A DNA stretch of 64,000 nucleotides, taken from positions 62,001-126,000 of the forward strand of contig NZ_CADFDK010000007.1 of assembly GCF_902832885.1 (NCBI RefSeq). Direction: 5' to 3'. The DNA comes from Burkholderia seminalis DSM 23518. GTDB lineage: Bacteria; Pseudomonadota; Gammaproteobacteria; Burkholderiales; Burkholderiaceae. Each line of letters begins with the position of its first letter. The stretch's first letter is position 1. The notes below the pieces were generated by a model. The model was given only the letters and a program-made list of their open reading frames with translations. It ran no database searches and was not told the origin of the DNA. The position numbers and the translations under genes are program-made. Below, one piece after another: positions 17,462 to 26,913 of this stretch.

Positions 17462-18781
17462 TCAGGCTGTCGCCAGCGCGTCGCGGGATGCGGGAAGCCG
17501 GTTCGCCACGAGTACCGCGGCACCGGCGACGAGCAGTGCGACCATGACCAGCAGTCCCGCGGCCATGCTGCCGGTCGCCGAATGGATCGCACCGATGATG
17601 GTCGGGCTCAGGAAGCCGCCGATCAGGCCGATCGTGTTGATCAACGCGATGCCGCCCGCCGCGGCGTCGCCCTTCAGGTATTGCGACGGAATCGCCCAGA
17701 ACACCGTGTACGCGGCCCAGATCATCGACGTGGCGATCGTCATGCCGACCAGCGAGACGGCAAGATTGCCGTTGGCCGTCGTCGCCACGGCCAGCGCGAT
17801 CGCGCCGATCAGGGCCGGCACCGCGCTGTGGAAACGGCGCTCGCCGCGACGGTCCGACCGGCGGCCGATGACGACCATCGCGATCGCGGCGCACACGTAC
17901 GGAATCATCGAGTACAGCCCGATCTGCATCGTGTCGGTCACGCCGTCGGCCTTGATGATCGACGGCAGCCAGAAACTCACCGCGTAGATCCCGCAGATGA
18001 TCGTGAAGTAGGCAAACGCCAGCAGGTACACGCGCGGATCGCGCGCCACCTGCCCGAACGAGTGATGGCCCGCATCGGTGGTGTGCAGCTCGGCGGCGAG
18101 CAGCCGCTTCTCGTCGTCGGTCAGCCATTTCGCATCGGCCGGCCGGTCGGACAGCACCTTGAGCGCGAGCACGCCGAACAGCACGCACGGCAGGCCTTCG
18201 ACGACGAACATCCACTGCCAGCCGGCCAGGCCGTGGGCACCGGACAGCCCGGTCATCAGCCACGCCGACAGCGGCGAGCCGAACGCGCCGCCGATCGGGC
18301 CGGCGAGCATGACGACCGCCATCACGCCGGCCATCCGGCGCTGGCCATACCAGTACGTCAGGTAAAAGATCATTCCCGGCGCGAAGCCGGCCTCGAACAC
18401 GCCGAGCAGGAAGCGCATCGCGTAGAACGTGGTCTCGTCGTGGACGAACATCATGCCGGCCGAGGTCAGGCCCCACAGCACCATGATCCGGCTGATGGTC
18501 TTGCGCGCGCCGATCCGCGGCAGCAGCAGGTTGCTCGGGATCTCGAACAGGACGTAGCCGAGAAAGAAGATGCCCGCGCCCAGTCCGTACACCGCATCGG
18601 AGATACCCAGGTCGCTCTGCATCGCGAGCTTCGCGAACCCGATATTCACGCGATCGAGATACGCGAAGGTGTAGCAGAGCAGCAGGAACGGCAGCAGGCG
18701 CCAGTTCAGCTTGCGGTAGAGGGCCTGATGCGCCGGGCTGCCGGGCGCGACCGGGTCTTGAGGGGATGGAATGGCGGACAT
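17462..18781 (-). CDS. MFS transporter, anion:cation symporter (ACS) type
   Basis: The 439-residue carrier has about twelve membrane helices. Helix 1 is [27 protein letters not shown], the ACS signature seen in tartrate, phthalate and hexuronate importers. Other family features are [29 protein letters not shown] and [25 protein letters not shown]. The ATG at 18781 has AAAGGAG ideally placed, which excludes a longer upstream reading. The gene is divergent from a LysR regulator and 101 nt upstream of the M81 gene, so it probably imports the substrate on which the metallopeptidase acts; an organic acid or small peptide-like anion is a guess from the ACS class. Confidence 0.9.
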   Translation of the reverse strand: MSAIPSPQDPVAPGSPAHQALYRKLNWRLLPFLLLCYTFAYLDRVNIGFAKLAMQSDLGISDAVYGLGAGIFFLGYVLFEIPSNLLLPRIGARKTISRIMVLWGLTSAGMMFVHDETTFYAMRFLLGVFEAGFAPGMIFYLTYWYGQRRMAGVMAVVMLAGPIGGAFGSPLSAWLMTGLSGAHGLAGWQWMFVVEGLPCVLFGVLALKVLSDRPADAKWLTDDEKRLLAAELHTTDAGHHSFGQVARDPRVYLLAFAYFTIICGIYAVSFWLPSIIKADGVTDTMQIGLYSMIPYVCAAIAMVVIGRRSDRRGERRFHSAVPALIGAIALAVATTANGNLAVSLVGMTIATSMIWAAYTVFWAIPSQYLKGDAAAGGIALINTIGLIGGFLSPTIIGAIHSATGSMAAGLLVMVALLVAGAAVLVANRLPASRDALATA

Positions 18782-18889
18782 GCGCTCTCCTTTAGGGCCT
18801 ATTGCTTCGAATCCCGCAACGATGTTCAACGCTGTTCGAATCGTCGAGGAGACGAAAAAGCGGCGCAATAGCAACCTATGCGAGTTATC

Positions 18890-18906
18890 GTTGCTCAACG
18901 AGCAAC
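18890..18906. promoter_or_regulatory. Palindromic operator between the MFS and LysR genes
   Basis: GTTGCTC-AAC-GAGCAAC is a perfect 17-bp inverted repeat 27 nt before the LysR start. A further AGCAAC lies at 18870-18875. The position and T-N11-A layout suit autoregulation by the LysR protein, with activation of the divergent MFS-M81 operon. Confidence 0.6.
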
Positions 18907-18932
18907 ACTTCGAAGGCACACGGACCGACACC

Positions 18933-19919
18933 ATGCGCGAACTGAACCAGCGCCGCCTGCGCTATTTCCACGAAGTCCTGACGCACGGTTCCATCCGTGG
19001 CGCGGCCGACAGCATCAACACGTCGCCGTCCGTCATCACGCGGCAGATCCGCCTGCTCGAGGAAGAAATCGGCGCCCCGCTGTTCGAGCGCCAGCCGCGC
19101 GGCGTGCAGCCGACCGAGGCCGCCGCACACCTGCTCGAATACTGGCGCGGCTGCCGTTCCCAGCAGGAACTCTTCGAAGACCGCCTGCAGGCGCTTCGCG
19201 GGCTGCAGCACGGCCAGATCCGCATCGTGGCCAGCGAAGGCTATATCGACTGCCTGATGGACGAGGTACTCACCGATTTCTGCGCGCGCTATCCGAAGCT
19301 CGACGTCACCGTCGATCTCCTGCCGGTCAGCACGTTGCTGCAGGAAGTCGCCGAAAGCCGCGCGCATATCGGCCTGGCCTACAACCCGCCGGCGCATCCG
19401 GATATCGAGTACGTCGCCACCGCGTCGCAGCCGGTGGTGGCGCTCGTCCATCCCGGGCACCCGCTCGCCGTGCGCGGCCGCCCCGTCGCGGTACGCGAAC
19501 TCGCCGGGTATCCGCTCGCGCTGATGCCGCCCGCGTTCGGTCTCGGACAGGCCGTGCAGATGCTTGCCTACGCGGAGAACATCCACCTCCACCCGACGCT
19601 CACCACCAACTCGCTCGCCGTGCTGCGCCACTTCGTGAAGCGCAACGACGGCGTCACGCTGCTCGCCGCCTTCGCTGCGTATCAGGAACTGGCGGCAGGC
19701 GAGCTCGTCGCCGTGCCCGTCGCGCATCCGTTGCTCGAGGCGGCCAACGCGCGGCTGCTGGTCAAGGCGGGACGGACGCTCGGCGTCGCGGCCGATACGT
19801 TGCTGCGCGGCATCCTGCAGGAGATGAAGATGTTCTCGAACGCGGGCGCGCGCAGCGGCAAGACAATCGCGCGCGGCCGGGCGGGCAAACGTGCCGCCGC
19901 GCATCGCGGCGAGCCGTGA
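18933..19919 (+). CDS. LysR-family regulator of the MFS-M81 operon
   Basis: The 328-residue protein has a LysR helix-turn-helix at the N-terminus ([45 protein letters not shown]) and a periplasmic-binding-protein-like effector domain from about residue 95 ([21 protein letters not shown]). The C-terminal tail is Arg/Ala-rich and longer than usual, extending past the normal domain end by some 20 residues. The start is ATG 18933 ([12 protein letters not shown]). The gene is divergent from the MFS gene; the palindrome at 18890-18906 is its probable site. Its inducer is unknown, most likely the imported substrate or a product of the M81 enzyme. Confidence 0.88.
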   Translation: MRELNQRRLRYFHEVLTHGSIRGAADSINTSPSVITRQIRLLEEEIGAPLFERQPRGVQPTEAAAHLLEYWRGCRSQQELFEDRLQALRGLQHGQIRIVASEGYIDCLMDEVLTDFCARYPKLDVTVDLLPVSTLLQEVAESRAHIGLAYNPPAHPDIEYVATASQPVVALVHPGHPLAVRGRPVAVRELAGYPLALMPPAFGLGQAVQMLAYAENIHLHPTLTTNSLAVLRHFVKRNDGVTLLAAFAAYQELAAGELVAVPVAHPLLEAANARLLVKAGRTLGVAADTLLRGILQEMKMFSNAGARSGKTIARGRAGKRAAAHRGEP

Positions 19920-20004
19920 CCGGCCGCACCGGCCGCGCCGGCCCTCGCCTCGCGGCCGGCCCGGCGCAGGCCGCGATCGAACCGCCGCGCGTCCGGCGCC
20001 GCGC

Positions 20005-21120
20005 TCACGCGCCGAGCAGCATCCCCGTGCGCACCGGCACCGTGCCCGTCACGCGGCCAAGCGGCGCGCCGGCCGTCACGAAGCGGATCGCGCGCCGCAT
20101 GTAGAACACGCCGTCGGTCGCGCTCGAGATCGTCGTGATCGCATCGGTCAGCGGATCGACGATGTCGAACAGCGGCTCGCCCGCGCGGATCGTCGCGCCG
20201 ATCGCCGCACGATGCACGAGGATCCCGCTGACCGGCGCGTAGAACTGTTCGCTGCCCGCGAGCGGCGTGGCGGGCGCGGCCAGCGGCGGCAACGGCGTGC
20301 GTTCGCCGTGCACCGCGCCGCGCCAGACGAGATAGTCGACGAGCGCGTCGGCATCGCGTTGCGCGTATTCGTACGTCACGTCGCGCTGGCCGCGGCACTC
20401 GACCGTCACGGCCACCGTGCCGGCCGCCATCGGCGTGCCTTCCGGCAGATGCTGGCGCAACCCCGCCCACAGCAGGTGATGCGCATCGTCGAACGCCTGT
20501 CCGCCCGAATCCTCGGCGAGCAGCGACGCCTCCGCCCCGAGATAACGCGCCAGCGGCTCGATCTCCGGCCATGCAGTGTCGCTCGTGTACACGTGCATCA
20601 CCGCTTCGAGCGAACAATGCAGGTCGATCACGACCTCGGCGTCGTGCGACAGCTTCAGCAGCGCAAGCTGCAACGCGTCGAATTCGGTACGCGGTTCGAC
20701 GGCGTCGAGCGCCGCGCCGACGCATTCGCGCACGATCGCGCGATTGCGCACGCCGTCGTCGCCGAGGCGGTCGCGCGCTTGCGCGGCGATCTCCGCGAGC
20801 GGCATGAAGCCGCGATTGAAGTTGCGGCCGCTCGCCAGGTCGAACCGGCCGATGAACTGCCCGAGCAGATGATGATTGAGGCCGACCGGGTTCGACACCG
20901 GCACGAGCACGATCTCGGCCGCGAGCCGGCCGTCGGCATCGAGCTGCGCGAGGCGCTGCTTCAGCACGAACGCCGCGAGCATCGCGGGCGTCTCGTCCGC
21001 GTGCAGCGCGGCCTGCAGGTAGATCTTGCGGCCGGTGTCGGCCGGCCCGAAATGAAAGCTCGTCAGCGTGCGCTGCGTGCCGATCGACGGCGACAGGAGC
21101 GGCGTGGTGCGAATCTGCAT
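20005..21120 (-). CDS. Succinylglutamate desuccinylase/aspartoacylase (M14-type deacylase), copy 1
   Basis: The 371-residue enzyme has the AstE/aspartoacylase metal site. HADET near residue 40 gives the HxxE zinc ligands, FNRGF follows, and VVIDLHCSLEAVMH supplies the third ligand His. The C-terminal part (APVSGILVHRAAIGATIRAGEPLFDIVDP) resembles a biotinyl/lipoyl-like barrel common in these peptidases. Known relatives hydrolyse N-acyl-glutamate, -aspartate or ectoine intermediates; here N-acylated amino acids are likely substrates, unproven. It lies 65 nt downstream of the binding-protein gene on the same strand. A paralogue of identical length is at 43897-45012. Confidence 0.85.
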   Translation of the reverse strand: MQIRTTPLLSPSIGTQRTLTSFHFGPADTGRKIYLQAALHADETPAMLAAFVLKQRLAQLDADGRLAAEIVLVPVSNPVGLNHHLLGQFIGRFDLASGRNFNRGFMPLAEIAAQARDRLGDDGVRNRAIVRECVGAALDAVEPRTEFDALQLALLKLSHDAEVVIDLHCSLEAVMHVYTSDTAWPEIEPLARYLGAEASLLAEDSGGQAFDDAHHLLWAGLRQHLPEGTPMAAGTVAVTVECRGQRDVTYEYAQRDADALVDYLVWRGAVHGERTPLPPLAAPATPLAGSEQFYAPVSGILVHRAAIGATIRAGEPLFDIVDPLTDAITTISSATDGVFYMRRAIRFVTAGAPLGRVTGTVPVRTGMLLGA

Positions 21121-21185
21121 CGATGGTCTCGAACGGATGAAAACGGGGGCATCGGAGGGATCGTGGCAACGGGCCTGCGCGGCGC

Positions 21186-21959
21186 TCAGTCGCCGTACGG
21201 GTTGAAATCGAAGTACTGCTTCGCGATCCGGTCGTAGGTGCCGTCCTTCAGCATCGACGCGATCGCGCCGTCGATCGACGCCTTCAGCGCCGTATCGGCT
21301 TGCCGCATGCCGATGCCGACGCCGCGATCGCCCATGTCGAGCGGCGCGCCGACGAACGCGAAGCCCTTGCCGCGCGGCTGGCGCAGGAACCCGTAGTCGG
21401 CCTCCACCGTGCCGAGCAGCGCCGCGTCGAGACGGCCGTTCCCGAGATCGGCGAACACGTCGTCCTGGCTCTTGTACGGCACCACGCTCACGCCGGCCGT
21501 CGCCCAGTGCGCGAGCGCCCACGATTCGAACTGGGTGCCCGACTGCACGCCGACGCGCTTGCCCGCCAGCGACGCGGCCGTGCCGCCGAGCCCGAGGCCC
21601 GGCCGCGCGACGAGCCGCGACTTGAAGCGGAACAGCTTCGACGAGAACAGGATCTGCTTCTCGCGCTTCGCCGTGATCGCCATCGACGACAGGATCGCGT
21701 CGATCTTGCGCGCCTGCAGCGCCGGGATCATCCCGGAGAATTCGAGTTCGACCCACTGGCAGCGCAACTGCGCGCGGCGGCAGATCTCGTTGCCGAGATC
21801 GACGTCGAAGCCCTTCAGGCTGCCGTCGGGCGCCTTCGCATCCATCGGCGGATAGGTCGGATCGATGCCGAGCCGCACGACGTGCGCGTCGAGCGCGGAC
21901 GCGGACGTGGCGGCCAGGCCGACGCACAGGGAAACGAGCGGGACGAGGAAACGTTTCAT
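21186..21959 (-). CDS. Polar amino-acid ABC substrate-binding protein, copy 1
   Basis: The 257-residue periplasmic protein begins with a signal peptide (MKRFLVPLVSLCVGLAATSASA) followed by a type II binding fold: VRLGIDPTYPPMDAKAPDGSLKGFDVDLG, a pattern of the HisJ/ArgT (SBP_bac_3) family. The ligand-contact motif SSMAITAKREKQILFSSK and the final YDRIAKQYFDFNPYGD also fit. No permease or ATPase gene adjoins it, so it would need another ABC system or act as a receptor subunit. It shares a divergent region with a LysR gene and probably an operon with the deacylase. The paralogue is at 42889-43671. Confidence 0.88.
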   Translation of the reverse strand: MKRFLVPLVSLCVGLAATSASALDAHVVRLGIDPTYPPMDAKAPDGSLKGFDVDLGNEICRRAQLRCQWVELEFSGMIPALQARKIDAILSSMAITAKREKQILFSSKLFRFKSRLVARPGLGLGGTAASLAGKRVGVQSGTQFESWALAHWATAGVSVVPYKSQDDVFADLGNGRLDAALLGTVEADYGFLRQPRGKGFAFVGAPLDMGDRGVGIGMRQADTALKASIDGAIASMLKDGTYDRIAKQYFDFNPYGD

Positions 21960-22067
21960 GGTCGACGGAGGGCAGGAAGAGAAACAAGCGAAACAAGCGG
22001 CATCAGCCGGACTGCCTGCGATCGTAGGCGGCACGGGCCGCCGCCGAAACCATCGCCTGCCTTATCA

Positions 22068-22086
22068 TGATCGGTATTTCCGATCA
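22068..22086. promoter_or_regulatory. Palindromic LysR operator (copy 1 cassette)
   Basis: TGATCGG-N5-CCGATCA is a perfect 19-bp inverted repeat, 18 nt upstream of the LysR start at 22105. It also fits the T-N11-A rule. It lies between the divergent LysR and binding-protein genes and probably serves both. Confidence 0.65.
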
Positions 22087-22104
22087 CCGGCCTCGCGCGC
22101 ATCC

Positions 22105-23025
22105 ATGGCGTTCACGCTGTCCCAGCTCCGCATCTTCCAGGCCGTCGTCGAGCACGGCAGCCTGCGCGCCGCCGCACGCGCGCTCGATCTCGCGCAAAGC
22201 GGCGTCACGCAGCAGCTGCAGAGCCTCGAGGCCACGCTCGGCGCGACGCTGTTCACGCGCACCAATCGCGGCATCGTGCCGACGGCCGTCGGCCAGCGCC
22301 TGCTCGCGCGCTCCGGCGCGATCCTCGGTGAATGCGAACAGGTCGAACGGGAAATCCGCCAGTTGAGCGGCGCGTACGAAGGCACCGTCACGCTCGGGCT
22401 CGCGACCGAGCCGCTGATCGACGCGTTCGCGCCGGTGCTGAGCGCGTTTCGCGCGCGCTTCGACAAGGTCGACGTGCACCTGCGCACCGGCACGTCGCGG
22501 ATGATGGTCGGCTGGTTGCGGGAAAGCGCGGTCGATTTCGCGATCGCGCTGGTCGCGAAGCAGACCGACACGACCGATCTCGCGGTGACGCCGCTGCGTG
22601 CGTCGGCGCCGGTGGTCGTCTGCCGCCGCGGGCATCCGGCGATGCACGCGCAATCGCTCGCCGAGCTGGCCGGCTACCCGTGGGTGTCCACGCGCTCGCC
22701 GAACCTGAGCGCCGACCCGGTCGTGAACCGCCTGCTCGCGTACTTCGACGCGCACGGCCAGCCGCCGCCGAAGGTGCTCGCCACCGTCGAAGGGATGTTC
22801 GAGACGCTGCAGATCGTCACGCAGACCGACTCCCTCGCGCTCGAAACCGAAGCGATCACGCGGCACGGGCCGTTCGCCGGCGCGCTCGCGAAAGTGCCCG
22901 TGCGCGAGCAGGCCGAAGCGCAGGACATCTGCCTGCTGCAGCGCGCGGCCGTGCCGCTGACGCCGGCCGCGCAGGAACTCGCGGCGATGCTCGCGTCGTA
23001 CCTGAGGATGGTGCGCGGGCGGTAA
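22105..23025 (+). CDS. LysR-family regulator beside the binding-protein/deacylase genes
   Basis: The 306-residue protein has a LysR DNA-binding domain (LSQLRIFQAVVEHGSLRAAARALDLAQSGVTQQLQSLEATLGATLF) and an effector domain starting near residue 92 (GTVTLGLATEPLIDAFAPV). A perfect palindrome just upstream suggests autoregulation. By position it should control the divergent binding-protein/deacylase operon and perhaps the convergent MHS transporter. ATG 22105 (MAFTLSQL) gives a compact N-terminus typical of the family. Confidence 0.88.
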   Translation: MAFTLSQLRIFQAVVEHGSLRAAARALDLAQSGVTQQLQSLEATLGATLFTRTNRGIVPTAVGQRLLARSGAILGECEQVEREIRQLSGAYEGTVTLGLATEPLIDAFAPVLSAFRARFDKVDVHLRTGTSRMMVGWLRESAVDFAIALVAKQTDTTDLAVTPLRASAPVVVCRRGHPAMHAQSLAELAGYPWVSTRSPNLSADPVVNRLLAYFDAHGQPPPKVLATVEGMFETLQIVTQTDSLALETEAITRHGPFAGALAKVPVREQAEAQDICLLQRAAVPLTPAAQELAAMLASYLRMVRGR

Positions 23026-23059
23026 GCGCGCGGCACCGCCCCGCCGCCCGCGTCGCGCG

Positions 23060-24391
23060 TCAGTCCAGCGACTCCCCGGCCGTCTCGCGCAGCATCGCGA
23101 CCGCGATCAGCGACAGCACCACGCACGCGGCCACGTAGCCGGCCGGCGCGAGCTTGCTGCCGGTCGTCTTCACGAGCCAGGTCGCGATCAGCTGCGCGGT
23201 GCCGCCGAAGATCGTCACCGCGAGCGCATACGCGATCGAGATGCCGGTCGCGCGCACGTGGCGCGGCAGCGATTCGCACATCAAGGCCATTTCCGACGCC
23301 GAGCCAAGCGAATAGAACAGCAGCATCAGCGCGGTCAGCGGCAGGATCACCGACAGCGTCGGGTGATGGTTCATCAGCCAGAACGCCGGGAACAGCAGCA
23401 CGACCAGCACGCCGCGGCCGACGAAGATCGGCAGGCGCCGGCTGCCGAGCCGGTCCGACAGCCAGCCGAACAGCGGGCACGTGACCAGCATCACGCAGCC
23501 CGACGCGACGCCGACGAACATCGACAGCTTCATCGGCAGGCCGAGCGTGTGGATCGCGTAGGTCGGCATGTAGAACGTCAGGATGTAGGTCGACACCGTG
23601 CCGCCCATCACCGTGAGCATCAGCAGCAGCACGGTGCGCGCGTGCTTCGAGAACAGCGCGTGCAGCACGCCGCGCTCGATTCCGTGATGACGGTCGCCGG
23701 GCGCGTCGTCCGCGAGCCGGCGGCGCAGGTACATGCCGACCGGCGCGATCAGCACGCCGACGAGGAACGGCAGCCGCCAGCCCCAGCTTTCCAGCGCGTC
23801 CTTCGTCATCGTGTTCGACAGCAGCGCCGCGAAGCCCGAGCCCATCAGCGCGGCGCCGCCCTGCGTCGCCAGCTGCCAGCTCGCGCGGAACGCTCGGCGC
23901 GACGTGCCGCCGTGTTCGAGCAGCGTCGTGGTCGCCGCGCCGAATTCGCCGCCCTGCGAGAAGCCCTGCAGCAGCCGCGCGAACACGACGAGCAGCGGCG
24001 CGGCCACGCCGACCTGCGCATAGGTCGGCGCGATCGCGATCAGGCCGGTGCCGAGCGCCATCAGCATGATCGTCAGGTTCAGCGCCGCCTTGCGCCCCTT
24101 GCGGTCCGCATGGATGCCGAGCACGATGCTGCCGAGCGGCCGCGTGAAGAAGCCGGCCGCGAACGTCGCGACCGACAGCAGTAGCGACGTGGTCGAGTCG
24201 CTCGACGGGAAGAACAGCTTGCCGATCAGCACCGCGAAGAAGCCGTACACGGTGAAATCGAAGAACTCCAGCCAGTTGCCGATCACGGCCGCGGCGATCG
24301 CGCCGCGCCGCGCGACGGCACGCGCGCCGGGCATGCCGGTTTCGGCGGTCCCCGCCGATGCGGGGTGCAGCGCGAGATGGTCTTTCTGCAT
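23060..24391 (-). CDS. MFS transporter, metabolite:H+ symporter (MHS) family
   Basis: The 443-residue carrier has the MHS signature AAVIGNWLEFFDFTVYGFFA in its first helix, FFTRPLGSIVLGIHADRKGRKAAL in the first loop, and FARLLQGFSQGGEFGAATTTLLEH. Family members import proline/betaine (ProP), shikimate, citrate, 2-oxoglutarate or related compounds. It lies downstream of an M20 amidohydrolase (53 nt after it, same strand), so it may import the N-acylated or aromatic amide that the hydrolase cleaves. Confidence 0.9.
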   Translation of the reverse strand: MQKDHLALHPASAGTAETGMPGARAVARRGAIAAAVIGNWLEFFDFTVYGFFAVLIGKLFFPSSDSTTSLLLSVATFAAGFFTRPLGSIVLGIHADRKGRKAALNLTIMLMALGTGLIAIAPTYAQVGVAAPLLVVFARLLQGFSQGGEFGAATTTLLEHGGTSRRAFRASWQLATQGGAALMGSGFAALLSNTMTKDALESWGWRLPFLVGVLIAPVGMYLRRRLADDAPGDRHHGIERGVLHALFSKHARTVLLLMLTVMGGTVSTYILTFYMPTYAIHTLGLPMKLSMFVGVASGCVMLVTCPLFGWLSDRLGSRRLPIFVGRGVLVVLLFPAFWLMNHHPTLSVILPLTALMLLFYSLGSASEMALMCESLPRHVRATGISIAYALAVTIFGGTAQLIATWLVKTTGSKLAPAGYVAACVVLSLIAVAMLRETAGESLD

Positions 24392-24444
24392 CGTTGTCGC
24401 CTCTTCTCAATGCGGCCGGAAGCGCCGGCCGCGCGCCGCTGCGA

Positions 24445-25635
24445 TCACTGCCCGAGGTAACGCTCGACGAGACGCGTCCAGTACGCCGCACCGATCGGCA
24501 GGTTCCGGTCGTTGAAGTCGTACTTCGGGTTGTGCACCATGCAGCCGTCCTCGCCTTCGCCGTTGCCGAGCCGCACGAACGAGCCCGGCCGCCGCTGCAG
24601 CATGAACGCGAAATCCTCGCTGCCCATCAGCAGGTCGGTCTGCTCGACCACCTGCGCGTCACCGACCAGTTCGCGCGCGACTCGCGCGGCGAAATCCGTT
24701 TCGGCATCCGTATTGACGACGACCGGGTAGCCTTCGATGTACTCGACATTGGCCGTCGCGCCGTAGCTCGCGGCCTGCGTTTCGGCCAGCTCGGTGATGC
24801 GGCGCTTGAGCAGCGCGCGGACATCGGGGCTGAACGAGCGCACGCTGAGTTCGAGGCGCGCGCCGTTCGGGATCACGTTGTTCGCAGTGCCGGCGTGCAT
24901 CGAGCCGACCGTGACGACCGCCGGCTGCGCCGGGTCGACGTTGCGCGCGACGATCGTCTGCAGCGCCATCACGATGCTCGCCGCGACGACCACCGGGTCG
25001 ACCGTCAGGTGCGGCCGCGCCGCGTGGCCGCCGACGCCCTCGATCGTGATGATCGCCTTGTCGCCGGCCGACATGAACGGGCCGCGCCGCGTGAGGAACA
25101 CGCCGGGCGCCGCGCCCGGATGGTTGTGCATGCCGAACACGGCGTCGCACGGGAAGCGCTCGAACAGGCCGTCGTCGATCATCTTCTTCGCGCCGCTGTC
25201 GACGCCGTGCTCTTCCGCCGGCTGGAAATACAGGTGCACGGTGCCCGAGAAGTTGCGCGTCTTCGCGAGATGCTGCGCGGCGCCGAGCAGCATCGTCGTG
25301 TGGCCGTCGTGGCCGCAGGCGTGCATCTTGCCGTGCGTGCCGCTCGCATACGGCAGGCCGGTCGCCTCGACGATCGGCAGCGCATCCATGTCGGCGCGAA
25401 TGCCGATGCTGCGCGTCCCGTCGCCCACGCGCAGCGTGCCGACCACCCCCGTCTTGCCGACTCCGCGCGTCACCTGCCAGCCCCATTGCTCGAGCTTGTC
25501 CGCGACGAGCGCGGCGGTGTCGTGCTCTTCGTACGCGAGTTCGGGATGGTGATGGATGTGGTGACGGATCTCGCGCAGCCCGCCGGCGGCGGGCATCAGA
25601 TCCTCGATTTCGGTGAATCGGGTATCGGTGGTCAT
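24445..25635 (-). CDS. M20-family amidohydrolase (hippurate hydrolase-like)
   Basis: The 396-residue zinc enzyme shows the M20D layout: HHHPELAYEE, RADMDALPI, GTHGKMHACGHDGHTTMLLGAA (metal ligands Cys-Gly-His-Asp) and FQPAEEHGVDSGAKKM with the catalytic Glu pair. The dimerisation domain begins around GVGGHAARPHLTVDPV, and the last ligand region is MGSEDFAF. Family members hydrolyse hippurate, N-acetyl amino acids or IAA conjugates. ATG 25635 is preferred over the TTG three bases upstream because GGAG stands eight bases away. It is the first gene of an apparent operon with the MHS importer. Confidence 0.9.
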   Translation of the reverse strand: MTTDTRFTEIEDLMPAAGGLREIRHHIHHHPELAYEEHDTAALVADKLEQWGWQVTRGVGKTGVVGTLRVGDGTRSIGIRADMDALPIVEATGLPYASGTHGKMHACGHDGHTTMLLGAAQHLAKTRNFSGTVHLYFQPAEEHGVDSGAKKMIDDGLFERFPCDAVFGMHNHPGAAPGVFLTRRGPFMSAGDKAIITIEGVGGHAARPHLTVDPVVVAASIVMALQTIVARNVDPAQPAVVTVGSMHAGTANNVIPNGARLELSVRSFSPDVRALLKRRITELAETQAASYGATANVEYIEGYPVVVNTDAETDFAARVARELVGDAQVVEQTDLLMGSEDFAFMLQRRPGSFVRLGNGEGEDGCMVHNPKYDFNDRNLPIGAAYWTRLVERYLGQ

Positions 25636-25704
25636 CAAGAGGGCTCCTGCTGATGTCAGCGTGTCAGCCGCATGCGGGGGCCGCGTGCGGGAAAGCGAGC
25701 CACT

Positions 25705-25719
25705 ATATCGAGCCGATAT
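25705..25719. promoter_or_regulatory. Short palindrome upstream of the amidohydrolase gene
   Basis: ATATCG-AGC-CGATAT, about 70 nt before the amidohydrolase start, is a perfect 15-bp inverted repeat in the only sizeable gap upstream of that gene. It may be an operator; the regulator is unknown. Confidence 0.4.
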
Positions 25720-25869
25720 CGATTCAATAAGATGCGGAATTTTTCACCGCGATAAGATTTGTTGATCAGGGTTAATACGGGCATGGGCCCGGCCGTCCTC
25801 TCCCCCCGTCACCGGCACAACCTCCATGCCGCACGATGCGAACAGCCGTGCAGCCCCCCGCGGCATCGC

Positions 25870-26745
25870 TCAGTCGACCGCCTTCAGCGCATCGAGCCCG
25901 TCGGGCAGCCTGGCATCCGGAAACATCGTCGACAGCGTCGCATCGCGCCACCGCGCCGCCTCTTCCGCGCGCTGCGTTTCCGCCTGCTCGCACACGTACA
26001 GCGCATCGCCGCCGAGCAGCAGACGCAGCGGCACATCGTCGCGGCGCGACAACTCGACGATCAGCGCCGCGATCCGCGCGGGGTCGCCGACCTCGTGGCC
26101 GCCATACGTGCCGAGCAGCTCGAGAATCTTCCCGACCGACGGCTGGTAATCGGGCAGCAGCTCGTCGATGTCGCGCTTCGCCTGCGCGGCCCATTCGGTA
26201 CGCATCCCGCCCGGTTCGAGCGTGCACACGCGCACGCCGAACGGCGCGACTTCCTTCGCGAGCACGTCGCTGAACCCGCCGACCGCCCACTTCGCGGCCT
26301 GGTACGCGGACAACCCGGGCGTCGACGTGCGCCCGCCGACCGACGACACCTGGAAGATGTGCCCCGCACGCTGCGCACGCAGCGTCGGCAGCACGACGCG
26401 CGTCAGGTTGATCACGCCGAACAGGTTCGTTTCGATCTGATCGCGGAAGTCGTCGGTGCCCATCTGCTCGAATGGCGCCGTATGGCCGTAACCCGCGTTG
26501 TTCACCAGCACGTCGATACGGCCGAACGCCGCCTGTGCGGCCGCGACGGCCTGCGCGGCCGCCGCTTCGTCGGTGACGTCGAGTGCGACCGTCAGCAGCC
26601 GGTCGCCGTACCGCTCGGCCAGATCGGCCAGCCGCGCCGGATCGCGGGCGCCGGCCACCAGCCGGTCGCCCGCCGCGAGCACCGCTTCCGAAATCGCTCG
26701 CCCCAGGCCGCGCGCGGCCCCCGTTACCAACCAGACTTTCGACAT
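25870..26745 (-). CDS. Short-chain dehydrogenase/reductase
   Basis: The 291-residue SDR has the classical cofactor motif TGAARGLGRAI at residues 8-18, LDVTDEAAAAQAV, NNAGYG, a catalytic Ser in QVSSVGGRT and the YQAAK motif (Tyr and Lys). These features place it with the NAD(P)-binding SDRs commonly annotated oxidoreductase or SDR family; the substrate is unknown. A TetR regulator lies immediately upstream on the same strand, and the SDR promoter carries a near copy of the TetR gene's own palindrome, so a de-repressed detoxification enzyme is plausible. Confidence 0.9.
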   Translation of the reverse strand: MSKVWLVTGAARGLGRAISEAVLAAGDRLVAGARDPARLADLAERYGDRLLTVALDVTDEAAAAQAVAAAQAAFGRIDVLVNNAGYGHTAPFEQMGTDDFRDQIETNLFGVINLTRVVLPTLRAQRAGHIFQVSSVGGRTSTPGLSAYQAAKWAVGGFSDVLAKEVAPFGVRVCTLEPGGMRTEWAAQAKRDIDELLPDYQPSVGKILELLGTYGGHEVGDPARIAALIVELSRRDDVPLRLLLGGDALYVCEQAETQRAEEAARWRDATLSTMFPDARLPDGLDALKAVD

Positions 26746-26781
26746 GTTCCACTCCTTGATCGTGGTGAAATCACAAAAATG

Positions 26782-26799
26782 AATGATTACTCACTCATT
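26782..26799. promoter_or_regulatory. TetR operator at the SDR promoter
   Basis: The minus strand reads TGAGTGAGTAATCA (26797-26784), matching the sequence TGAGTGAGCACTCA upstream of the tetR gene at 12 of 14 positions. It extends to AATGA/TCATT arms. The SDR gene starts 37 nt away, so bound TetR would block it. Confidence 0.7.
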
Positions 26800-26913
26800 A
26801 ATAAGGGCGACGATTCGGTCCTTCATGACCTGCATCACCCTGCCCGAAACGCACCGCCGGCCGCCGCCGCGACACGCGCAACCGCACGCGCCGCCACGAC
26901 GGCAATCCTTCAC

